Positions 35,501 to 43,028 of a stretch of DNA of 64,000 nucleotides are shown here, piece by piece. Source of the DNA: UBA1413 sp964552955 (lineage in GTDB: Bacteria; Bacteroidota; Bacteroidia; Bacteroidales; Prolixibacteraceae). A program made the translations under genes and the position numbers. The notes below the pieces were generated by a model, which did not search any database, was not told where the DNA came from, and saw only the letters and a program-made list of their open reading frames with translations. The stretch spans positions 1 to 64,000 of the forward strand of contig CAZKIU010000020.1 of assembly GCA_964552955.1 (NCBI GenBank), read 5' to 3'. How positions within the stretch are numbered: position 1 is the stretch's first letter; every line of letters begins with the position of its first letter.

Positions 35501-36578
35501 AGAATGAATTGATGGTTTTAAACTGGTTCCTGAAGGGATCATATTTATCCAATCCATTATCGGTGCCAATCCAGAGTAATCCTGAATTATCAAAAAAGAG
35601 CGCTGATACGGAGTTGTCTACTAATGAGGTTTTTTCCGATTGTTTTGAGTAGTACCATTGGAAATTTCCTTTGGCAATCTCTTCCAGCCGGTTGCAAACG
35701 ACCATTCCTCCAATGGTTCCTAACCAGTATTTTCCATCGGGAGCCTGGGTGATGCAAACAAAATAGGGGCCTATGGTTTCTTTGAATATGGGATCATGGA
35801 TGGGTTGTAATTCAAACAGGTCATCTTGCTTGTTCCACTTATACAAACCTTCGCGGCTTCCGATGAACAGATCCGATTTGTCATCCTGAAAGATGAAATA
35901 AACATACGGATTGGTGACCTTGGATCCGGGAACCGACAGGGTGTAGGCATGAATATCCACAATTTCACCGTTTTCATCCAGTGTTATTTTTGAAATTCCG
36001 CCCGTATCATAGCTGCCTGTCCAGATATGACCATTGATATCTTCAAATATGGTCTTGATGTAGCTGGAACCCTCAAGGGCTACCTTAACAAACTTCTGGC
36101 TGTCTTCATGATAAATACATAAGCCACTCTCTTTGGTTCCAACCCATACTCTTTTAAATTTGTCGATATAGATTGATCTGATTTCAGAATCAGGGATCGA
36201 TTGGGGATTATCTTTTTCATGAAGGAATGTAGTGAACTGGTGGGTTCTTAAATTGAATTTTGTCAGTCCCCCTCTGGTTCCAATCCACATCACATCAGAC
36301 TGCTCATCCATGACCAATGCCGTAATATCATCGTTGCGAATGGTATTGGTGGTATTGTTATCACTTAGGTAAGGCGTAAACCTTTGTCCGTCAAAACTGT
36401 TCAGACCATTAAAGGTGCCGAACCAGAGCAGTCCGTTTTTATCCTGTACTATATGGCGGACCGAATTGTGTGATAGGCCATTATCCCTGCTGTAATGTTC
36501 CAGTTTAATATCCTCGGCCCACAGGTCAGTAGATATCAATAGTGAAAATATCGGGAATATCTTAAAGATCAGCTTCAT
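32544..36578 (-). CDS. Hybrid two-component sensor-regulator (HTCS)
   Basis: A 1344-residue one-protein signalling system of the kind that controls Bacteroidota polysaccharide loci. Order: signal peptide (about 1-21), two periplasmic seven-bladed propellers (repeats such as LLWFGTFNGL, VMWIGTRGGL, LLWIGTDNGL; about 25-690), a Y_Y_Y domain (about 700-780), one membrane segment (about 785-808), histidine kinase with H844 in SHELRTP, ATPase domain (about 945-1060), receiver with D1148 in ADVMMP, and an AraC-type DNA-binding domain (about 1245-1344). The propellers bind an oligosaccharide released from the target glycan and the AraC domain activates the susCD promoters. It should regulate one or both adjacent loci. 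Confidence 0.96.
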   Translation of the reverse strand: MKLIFKIFPIFSLLISTDLWAEDIKLEHYSRDNGLSHNSVRHIVQDKNGLLWFGTFNGLNSFDGQRFTPYLSDNNTTNTIRNDDITALVMDEQSDVMWIGTRGGLTKFNLRTHQFTTFLHEKDNPQSIPDSEIRSIYIDKFKRVWVGTKESGLCIYHEDSQKFVKVALEGSSYIKTIFEDINGHIWTGSYDTGGISKITLDENGEIVDIHAYTLSVPGSKVTNPYVYFIFQDDKSDLFIGSREGLYKWNKQDDLFELQPIHDPIFKETIGPYFVCITQAPDGKYWLGTIGGMVVCNRLEEIAKGNFQWYYSKQSEKTSLVDNSVSALFFDNSGLLWIGTDNGLDKYDPFRNQFKTINSFSLVVDGRIPRLSDYAPTFDGKLMVATHNSGLFLMDNNQFKVIEGGHNDISGIFTDDGKTFYCGLWSGKVLVYHYVTKTSELLNPGFEPVPVFAFKRLANGSIIIGSHGSGAVILNPLTSGIDSTLKIRFPGLEINQIETTRNGIIWIATENGVIKYNPVNHQSKVYTSKDGEIEGLTNNSAKAICIDDSGKIWVSTRMGLNYYRSDIDDFVQVKHPPELKKNWITDIIKDKNGTLWFNFNNGQVGRFDPTDNSLNTYDVGSGNRLDIFSNKGFTLFKDSVVYLTGKDEIIWFAVNDLKDNLRSDPPFISEVKIQNKAVFPGEIIKGKVVLDEDINYSRRLVLEYRNRNFSFSFSSPSYANTLLNKYEYMLEGFDEEWITTDHNSTNIQYTNLYPKNYTFKIRSANSSGYWSDVSTYEIIIKPPFWLTYEAFFLMISFLVIIVYLIYRQLKKSWVLKQELLMEKVHREREENLNQEKLRFFSNISHELRTPISLIIGPAKQLAEEGLNTEYQRSRIGLILHNSNRLYNLVNQLLDFRKAQNGELRLKISKTDILIFTQNIFHSFDGLVKEKAINYHLLCDSDEIKGWIDSDKYDKILSNLLSNALKFTPKYGNVDLFLGINENEAGLRKLIVEVSDDGIGIPEESQPKIFTRFYRAENTREEHTGTGIGLSLVRSLVEVHKSEIKLRSTPGKGSVFTLEIPIDKEFYDESEVFDYEESTAESLFPFISEVKKNNTSTDLKEKVLIIEDNQELRNYIADCISDSYKVYTAENGEEGLQICRNIKPIICVADVMMPVMDGFEFCKTLKNDERISHIPVILLTALSDNENQIKGYKQGADGYLTKPFDPSLLKTRIQNIVKARADLKKTFSGDVESTVNVLTHSPVDEEFLKKLTAVIEMNISDTQLAGPMLCSELGVSSSTLYRKVKELTDLSPNEFIRTIRLKKAVQLLRLKRNNVSEVSDMVGFNDPYYFSRCFKKQFGFPPSDLL

Positions 36579-36665
36579 GGGAACATCTAATTATTCTATC
36601 ACCCTGAAACATCAGGATTTTTCATCGATAGCCATGATTCTGGCTGAGAAACCACCAATCCTACT

Positions 36666-37814
36666 TTAGATTTTTACATATATGCGCCTTTTATGCAATA
36701 TGTACCCTACCCACCAGCAGAAGAGCATAAACGCAATGGCGGTGAGCAGAGCGCCCAGAGCTCCCGGAGCGATATTTTGAAATACCCGTTCACTCACCCA
36801 TTCAAAGGCATTTATTCCCCTCCCGACCGGAACAAGACAAAGTAAGACAAAAAATAATTCTGAAAACAGGTAAATAAAAAGAGGATTCTTCCCCAGGATT
36901 TCAAAAAAGGAAATGCCGGTTTTAAATTTCCTGATTTCAATCAGGTAGATCAGAATGGCCATAATGGACAAATCCAGTCCGACCGTATAAAGCACAAAAG
37001 AGCTGGTCCATAGTTTTTTGCAAATAGGAAAGATTAAGTTCCACCCCAGGCCCAGGGTGGTCAGCATAAATCCGGCCATGAGGAGTTTCGCGATACCTTC
37101 AAAGGATTTTCCATTCTTTTGAATATAACTACCTGCAATATATCCCATGATCACGTTGACAATGGCGGGTAAAGTACTTAGCAGGCCTTCCGGATCAAAG
37201 GGAACGCTGTCTCTTTTGTAAATATGCCCTTCTCCTAAAATGAACAAATCCAGTTTAGTCCCCGCATTGGTCGCCATTTCCAGTTCAAGGCCAGGTTCTC
37301 CGAACAGATAGAGGATGGCCCAATAACACAAAAGCAGGATCCCTGAAAGCAGAAGGGCAGTTCTTTCCGATAAATAGTAAAAAATGATGGAAGCGAAGAA
37401 ATAGCACAGGGCAATCCGTTGGAGCACCCCCATGATTCTGGTTTCGGAGACCGGTTTGAGTAACAGTTCCCCGGATAGACCTCTTTCAAAGAAAGGGAAC
37501 CAATACATGAGATACCCCAACAAGAAAATGATGATAGTCCTCCTGATGATTTTAAACCATACCACCTTGTCCGGAGCCTGCTTCATTTTTATCATCGAAA
37601 AACTCAGGGAGTTACCGACAGCAAACAGAAAGGAGGGAAATACCAGATCAGCGAGCGTAAATCCGAACCATTGGGCATGGATTAAATAACCATATAGTTC
37701 TGCACCTGTCCCGGGTGTATTTACTACAATCATTAAAGCGATGGTTAGCCCCCTGAATACATCCAGTGATAGAAAACGTTCCTTATTTTGTTTCATAACT
37801 TCCAGCCTGCTCAT
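36666..37814 (-). CDS. NagX/HGSNAT-like membrane acyltransferase (DUF5009)
   Basis: A 382-residue inner-membrane protein with about ten hydrophobic helices. It begins SLDVFRGLTIALMIVVNTPG and has IHAQWFGFTLADLVFPSFLF, the signature of the heparan-alpha-glucosaminide N-acetyltransferase/DUF5009 family. Relatives include human HGSNAT, which acetylates glucosamine across the lysosomal membrane, and NagX, tied to GlcNAc uptake in Xanthomonas. Start is M1 or M7 (37796). In this locus it probably helps import or modify an amino sugar or an acetylated sugar; that part is inference. It follows the GH43 gene by 20 bases. Confidence 0.85.
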   Translation of the reverse strand: MSRLEVMKQNKERFLSLDVFRGLTIALMIVVNTPGTGAELYGYLIHAQWFGFTLADLVFPSFLFAVGNSLSFSMIKMKQAPDKVVWFKIIRRTIIIFLLGYLMYWFPFFERGLSGELLLKPVSETRIMGVLQRIALCYFFASIIFYYLSERTALLLSGILLLCYWAILYLFGEPGLELEMATNAGTKLDLFILGEGHIYKRDSVPFDPEGLLSTLPAIVNVIMGYIAGSYIQKNGKSFEGIAKLLMAGFMLTTLGLGWNLIFPICKKLWTSSFVLYTVGLDLSIMAILIYLIEIRKFKTGISFFEILGKNPLFIYLFSELFFVLLCLVPVGRGINAFEWVSERVFQNIAPGALGALLTAIAFMLFCWWVGYILHKRRIYVKI

Positions 37815-37834
37815 GGTTGTTGATGCCCCTGATC

Positions 37835-38818
37835 TTACTCGATAAAACGTACGACACCCTTTGGATTCACCTTTCTGATGTGGTGAGAGGGATCAAAATT
37901 CAGACTATCGATACAGAGTTGACGCAATACATATTCTTCTTTCTGAGGGAATATGCGGTGGTACAGTAGGTAGTCCTGTCCCTTTTCATTAAACACCGTA
38001 TGATGGCCTGGTCCAATGGTGATGCTGTCGCTTGTCGTTTCCAGTATCGGGCTGTTCACGCCTTCAATGAAGGGGCCCAATGGAGTATCTCCAACAGCAT
38101 ATCCGATTTTATAGGTTGCGTCGATGGCTTTCCCGTCAGAAAACATCAGGTAATATTTTCCAAAGCGTTTGATCATGTGGGGTGCCTCAAAATAGTTAGG
38201 TGGTGTAACATCCAGCGGTTCACCATCAAAGGAAACCATATCGGGATTGAGTTTCACAGCCATACAAATCCCATTGACCCAGTTAAAGCCTGATCCCCAG
38301 TATAGATAAGCCTCTCCGTCATCATCGATAAAGCAATCGGCATCGATGTTATGAACCAGTGGATAATCTCCTGCAGCAATCAGTGGGGTTTGATCGCTCT
38401 TCCCATTTTCCCAGGGGCCGGTTGGGGTATCACTTACACCAACCCACACTTCACTGCCCACCGATACGTACATGTAATACTTACCATTGGTTGCTTTACG
38501 AACGGCAGGGGCCCAGACCATTGAGCTGTTGGAGCTAGCGCTGGTGCAGGCCTGTTTGGTGGGCCAGTCCAGATGATGGCGGGTAAACCGGGTAAAGTCG
38601 GTGGTCGAAAAAACCGCCAGTTCTTCACCTCCCCAGGGATCTATTGTCGCATAAATGTAAAAGGTATCGGCCTCCTTAATAATACAGGGATCCGCAAAAT
38701 ACCCCGCTATTAATGGATTGCTTATCATCTGCCTTTCATCGGAGGGGGACTGTTTGCCTGGTGAACTACATGCTGCCATCAGCATGAGCAAAAGGGTTGT
38801 TTTAAATGGATATCTCAT
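37835..38818 (-). CDS. GH43-family glycosidase lipoprotein
   Basis: A 327-residue lipoprotein (lipobox MAAC, C17) with a five-bladed propeller of the GH43 type. The three catalytic acids can be placed: D43 in GYFADPCI (base), D159 or D161 in NIDADCF (pKa modulator) and E211 in FEAPHM (acid). GH43 enzymes act mainly on alpha-L-arabinose or beta-D-xylose, some on beta-galactose; specificity cannot be read. It is in the SusC1/SusD1 operon, between the GH92 and acyltransferase genes. A second, different GH43-type protein is at 61270. Confidence 0.88.
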   Translation of the reverse strand: MRYPFKTTLLLMLMAACSSPGKQSPSDERQMISNPLIAGYFADPCIIKEADTFYIYATIDPWGGEELAVFSTTDFTRFTRHHLDWPTKQACTSASSNSSMVWAPAVRKATNGKYYMYVSVGSEVWVGVSDTPTGPWENGKSDQTPLIAAGDYPLVHNIDADCFIDDDGEAYLYWGSGFNWVNGICMAVKLNPDMVSFDGEPLDVTPPNYFEAPHMIKRFGKYYLMFSDGKAIDATYKIGYAVGDTPLGPFIEGVNSPILETTSDSITIGPGHHTVFNEKGQDYLLYHRIFPQKEEYVLRQLCIDSLNFDPSHHIRKVNPKGVVRFIE

Positions 38819-38912
38819 TTCTCCAGTCTGTTTGAATTCCGGTTTTCCGGGATGTGTTGGCCCGTTCCCAATTGCATCGGAACGGGGAATTCAATTATAT
38901 TGTTTATCAGGT

Positions 38913-41288
38913 TCATTCTGCGTTTTTTCTGCCTGAACTATCGGATGCCCATTGCATGTTGGGCTTTTCACCCATCTCCAGGAGCAGGGTTCCCCCCTGG
39001 ACCAGATCACTCTGCGGGATGCTCCAGGTATGAAGTTCATTACCATTCCACCGGGCCGATTGGATGTACATATTCTGTGCAGAGTTGTTTCTGGCCTCTA
39101 TAACCAATGTTTTCCCCGGATAATAATCAGGATGGAGTTGGATGGTGACCCTGTCAAAAACAGGGCTGCCCAGTTCCAACGCTGGTTCCGGAGAACACCC
39201 CCCCTGCATTGAAAATAACCCGATCTTCATCAAAACCGCTAAAGCCCCCATCAGACCCTGGTCTTCATCTCCATTATACCCTACCTGAGGGCTTACCCCC
39301 TCATACACTTCTTCGGTCACCCTGCGCGACCAGTACTGCGTTAACCAGGGCTTCCCCAGATAATTAAAGATGAATGCCGTGTGAATGGAAGGTTGATTTC
39401 CGTAGTTCACTGGAATCCGGCTATATTCAGGATGTGTCTCTCTTTCATGCGAAGAGCCGGCCGTAAAGCCCTGTTTTTCAGCCTCTGAAAAGGCCTGGTT
39501 CAGTTTTGCGGAAGCCGCTTCCTCCCCACCCATTAAATGACTCAGTCCTTGGTAATCATGAGGCACGAACCATGTGCTTTGTGCTCCGTTGGCTTCAATA
39601 AAACCATGGTCAATCTGGTAAGGATCATAATCCTCCTTCCATTCACCTTCCTTATTTTTAGGACGCATCCAACCACTTACCGGATCAAACAGTTTTTTGT
39701 AGTTTTCACTTCTTTTTAAGAAGTAGCGGAAATCCTCTTTTTTACCCATTCTCTGCGCCAACTGGGCCAATGCCCAATCCTGGAAGGCATATTCCAACGT
39801 CATGCCAGCCCCGTCCTGGTGTGCACCATACACCATTTCCGAGAGCGGATAGGGAACGTATCCCTTTTCCATATACCACGATAAGCCTCCTCCGATACTG
39901 GTATGATGTTCATAACCGGCCTTCTCCATGATCCCTCCGGGCATTTGATTTTTTCTCAGGGCCTGATAGATGTTTTCTAAATCATCTTTCACAATCCCTT
40001 TTTGAATAGCGCTGATAATAAATGGATTAGATGATGCGCCAGTCATCACGTAGGTGTAATTTCCTCCGGAAGGCCCGCGGGGGATCAAACCGCCGTCTTT
40101 GTAATACTGCATCAATGAATGGACAAACTCCTCCATGATTTCCGGATAAGCCAATCCCCAGAGGGTATTCAGGGTCCATTGGGCTCCCCAGAATGAGTCG
40201 GAATTGTAATGGTGAAACAGGGGCTCACCGTTTGCATCGCATGGAAGTTGTCCTATTCTGAATCCATCACCTGTGTTGTCGGGATAGGCGCCGTTGCTGT
40301 CACTGATGATCCTGCGTCCCTGCAGCGCGTGCCACAGATCGGTGTAAAACCGTTGTTGCTGTTGGTGGGTTCCCCCTTCTACCTCAATGCGTGACAATAA
40401 ACTGTTCCACTCGTTCCGGGATTCCTCCACCACCTGATTAAAGTCCCAGCCGGGCAGCTCCTCTTTCATGTTGGTAACCGCATTTTCAACTGAGGTGTAG
40501 GAGACCGCTACTTTCACCATAAGCGGTTTGGACCTGCTGTTTTCAAAGTAAACGATATAATTGCCCGTGACCGGATCCTGCTCAAGATGGTCATAGGACC
40601 TGCTGAATTGGGCTGCAAAATAGACCGTGCAGGCTTTGGGCCGGCGAAAGGTGGGCAGATTGGTCACCTGCCCGGTTATGAAATCAGCCTTTTCTGTTTT
40701 ACTGATTACGCCATCGCTCATGAACCCCGGTCCAAGCGGGCCATTCAGGTTAAAGAGCAGGGCCATGTTTTCAGGAGAGGTATAGCGGTGAAAACCCACC
40801 CTTCTGGTAGAAGTAAGCTCGGTCTTGATCTGATATCTTTCCAGATAAAGCTGATGATATCCTGGAGAAACTGTTTCGGTTTGATGGTTAAAGCTGGAAG
40901 AGTAATCCTGAAATAGCCTCTTCTGATCCATTACCCCGGGAATGATGGGCATGATGGACGGCCCTGCCAGTTGCCAGGCATGAATATGACTGAACCCTTT
41001 AACGGTGTCGGTATCATACCGGTATCCCCCCCCCCAATCGCTGTCGGTTTCGGTGTCGGGACTTAAATTAACCATTCCGAAGGGCCGGGATGCCGATGAG
41101 AAAAAGAACCACCGGGAATGGTTGGTATCCAATTGAGGAAATACCTTATCCACAGGCCGGCCTTCTGAGGTATTTGTGAACTTGTTGACCTCACAGGATG
41201 AACTCCATAGAAGACAGATCATCCATCCTATCATCCGGAACCCATAACGCCTGATACAATGAATCAAAACCTTAGGTCTCTTCGGCAT
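38913..41288 (-). CDS. GH92-family alpha-mannosidase
   Basis: A 791-residue lipoprotein-like enzyme of glycoside hydrolase family 92, exo-acting alpha-mannosidases that need calcium. Family marks are DSDWGGGYRYD, GFSHIHAWQLAGP and the catalytic-domain segment NSDSFWGAQWTLNTLWG. I start at 41288 (MPKRPK) because the 20 codons before it lie in the terminator at 41323-41358; the lipobox is then SSSC. The codons for WGGGY contain a run of ten G (ten C on the plus strand, 41026-41035), which is prone to slippage. It is the first enzyme gene after SusD1. Most characterised members cut alpha-1,2 or other alpha-mannose linkages of N-glycans and mannans. Confidence 0.9.
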   Translation of the reverse strand: MPKRPKVLIHCIRRYGFRMIGWMICLLWSSSCEVNKFTNTSEGRPVDKVFPQLDTNHSRWFFFSSASRPFGMVNLSPDTETDSDWGGGYRYDTDTVKGFSHIHAWQLAGPSIMPIIPGVMDQKRLFQDYSSSFNHQTETVSPGYHQLYLERYQIKTELTSTRRVGFHRYTSPENMALLFNLNGPLGPGFMSDGVISKTEKADFITGQVTNLPTFRRPKACTVYFAAQFSRSYDHLEQDPVTGNYIVYFENSRSKPLMVKVAVSYTSVENAVTNMKEELPGWDFNQVVEESRNEWNSLLSRIEVEGGTHQQQQRFYTDLWHALQGRRIISDSNGAYPDNTGDGFRIGQLPCDANGEPLFHHYNSDSFWGAQWTLNTLWGLAYPEIMEEFVHSLMQYYKDGGLIPRGPSGGNYTYVMTGASSNPFIISAIQKGIVKDDLENIYQALRKNQMPGGIMEKAGYEHHTSIGGGLSWYMEKGYVPYPLSEMVYGAHQDGAGMTLEYAFQDWALAQLAQRMGKKEDFRYFLKRSENYKKLFDPVSGWMRPKNKEGEWKEDYDPYQIDHGFIEANGAQSTWFVPHDYQGLSHLMGGEEAASAKLNQAFSEAEKQGFTAGSSHERETHPEYSRIPVNYGNQPSIHTAFIFNYLGKPWLTQYWSRRVTEEVYEGVSPQVGYNGDEDQGLMGALAVLMKIGLFSMQGGCSPEPALELGSPVFDRVTIQLHPDYYPGKTLVIEARNNSAQNMYIQSARWNGNELHTWSIPQSDLVQGGTLLLEMGEKPNMQWASDSSGRKNAE

Positions 41289-41322
41289 TCTGAAAAAGCA
41301 ATTAAATTCGGAAAGGAAGAAA

Positions 41323-41358
41323 AAAACGGAGGATGTTTTGAGGAACACCCTCCGTTTT
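41323..41358 (-). terminator. Hairpin terminator between susD1 and the GH92 gene
   Basis: Arms 41323-41337 and 41344-41358 form a 15-bp stem (one G-U on the minus strand) with a 6-base loop. On the minus strand it ends in a run of T. It lies 12 bases after the susD1 stop, so it should cut transcription between importer and enzymes. Confidence 0.85.
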
Positions 41359-41370
41359 TCAATGAGATGG

Positions 41371-42993
41371 TTAATATCCTGCGTTCTGTTTCCAGTTGGT
41401 ATTTTCGTTTAAAACACCCGTAGGAACAGGGAAAATGCGTTTGGTATAGTCTGTTTTAGCACCAGGATTGATGCTGTTTTTGAAGCCCCAGTCCTTTTCA
41501 AATTTTCCGAACCTGATGAGGTCATTCCTGCGCCAGTTTTCATCGAAGAACTCACGGCCCCGTTCATCCAGCAGTTCATCGAGGGTAGGATTGGCGGTCA
41601 GCGTGGGGGCCTTGACATAAGAACGGATCTGATTAAACAAACCCATGGGGGTGTCTCCCGTGGTTGCTTTGGCGCCACGAAGCAAGGCCTCACATTTGGT
41701 GAGCAGGATATCGGCATACCGGAAGATCGGGATATCATTATCCTGGCACCGGTTGTACAAGTCAAAAGCAGCAGGATCTACCATAAATTTGTTGAAGCGA
41801 TAGCCCTGTGACCACCCGGCGACCGTATTGCCTACGTTGAGGTTCTCATTCACCGTCGGCAGATTGATTTCCCTGGTTAAAGTGACCTGGGCATCCTTAT
41901 ACAGGAAAGGGGTTTGAGTTACGATGTAAGTAGAGGGATCATGCTGAAACAAGGGCCCCTTGAAAATGGCATCATTGCGGCGGTCGCCCGCCAGCGTAAA
42001 CAAGCCGGCAAATTCGGGAGTCACGGCAAGGTTGCCGCCCACTGACTTGGCCATCTTGACGCCATACAGTCCGGCACCCCCCTTCCCGTCGCTGTCGCCT
42101 TTGCGCCAGGTACGGAAACGGGCGTAAGTCATTCCATCCTGTTTCGATGCAGTATAAGGCATGGCATAGATGAAATCCTTGATATGCGGGCCGTTGTTAG
42201 GATAAAACTTCCTGAGGTAGTCATCACTCAGGTTAAAGAGACCCGATTGAATGATTACATCACATGCCGCCACACAATCCTCCAGTTTTTCATTGCTGGC
42301 AGTCGCCGACCAGCTTGCCTGGGTTACATCCATGGTATAAACATTCCAATTGATGTACAACTTGGCCAGAAGGGCCTGTACCATCCAATAGGTCGGCTTG
42401 CCATAGGTGGAGGCATCCACTTTTTTAGTCATATGATCCTGGATGGCCAGGAGTTCAGATTCTATCCACTCTGCGACCTCCTTGCGCGGGCTGCGTTCCA
42501 GCGCTTCCTCTGCATCCAGTACATGATCCAGAATGGGGACATCCCCGTAGCTGTCCATCAAAATAAAATGATAAAAAGCCCGGATGGCCCGCACCGGAGC
42601 AGTAACCACCTGTTCTTCCCCTCCAAGATCCAGAATCACCTGGTTGCATTTGGTGATGCCGCTTGACAGATCCGTCCAGTAACCCATACAGGCATCGTCA
42701 GCCATGAACTTATGCAAACTGGGATGTGCATAGTTCCCCGAGTCGTAATAGTCCCCATCGAAACTGACCCCCGTACACTCATCTGAAGAGCAAACCATGG
42801 CTTCATTGTAACGACGCCCCAGTGCCCCCCGGAAGGCAAAATAGACATCAGATGTCTTGGCCTCCACGGCAATCTCTGAATTCGGATAAGACGTGTACTG
42901 TGATTTTACATCCACATCCAGATCGGTACAGCTGCTCACCGAAAGGGCGATTAATGCAGCTGATATATAAATTTTTATACTCTTATTTTTCAT
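41371..42993 (-). CDS. SusD-like glycan-binding lipoprotein (pair 1)
   Basis: A 540-residue RagB/SusD-family surface lipoprotein. I start at 42993 (MKNKSIKIYISAALIALS), which gives a normal lipoprotein signal with C22 in SVSSC; the frame is open 9 codons further. The N-terminal TPR-like helices and the C-terminal segment (ILLTKCEALLRG; EFFDENWRRNDLIRFG) are typical. It binds glycan at the cell surface and closes as a lid over the SusC1 channel. It follows susC1 with 35 bases between. Confidence 0.93.
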   Translation of the reverse strand: MKNKSIKIYISAALIALSVSSCTDLDVDVKSQYTSYPNSEIAVEAKTSDVYFAFRGALGRRYNEAMVCSSDECTGVSFDGDYYDSGNYAHPSLHKFMADDACMGYWTDLSSGITKCNQVILDLGGEEQVVTAPVRAIRAFYHFILMDSYGDVPILDHVLDAEEALERSPRKEVAEWIESELLAIQDHMTKKVDASTYGKPTYWMVQALLAKLYINWNVYTMDVTQASWSATASNEKLEDCVAACDVIIQSGLFNLSDDYLRKFYPNNGPHIKDFIYAMPYTASKQDGMTYARFRTWRKGDSDGKGGAGLYGVKMAKSVGGNLAVTPEFAGLFTLAGDRRNDAIFKGPLFQHDPSTYIVTQTPFLYKDAQVTLTREINLPTVNENLNVGNTVAGWSQGYRFNKFMVDPAAFDLYNRCQDNDIPIFRYADILLTKCEALLRGAKATTGDTPMGLFNQIRSYVKAPTLTANPTLDELLDERGREFFDENWRRNDLIRFGKFEKDWGFKNSINPGAKTDYTKRIFPVPTGVLNENTNWKQNAGY

Positions 42994-43028
42994 GTCTTTC
43001 TTAATTTGATACCTGGTCATTTTAAATA

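Noticed and set aside
38913..41348. Longer N-terminus of the GH92 protein from the ATG at 41348
   Set aside because: That start lies inside the susD1 terminator hairpin and would put 20 extra residues, with a second hydrophobic stretch, before the lipoprotein signal.
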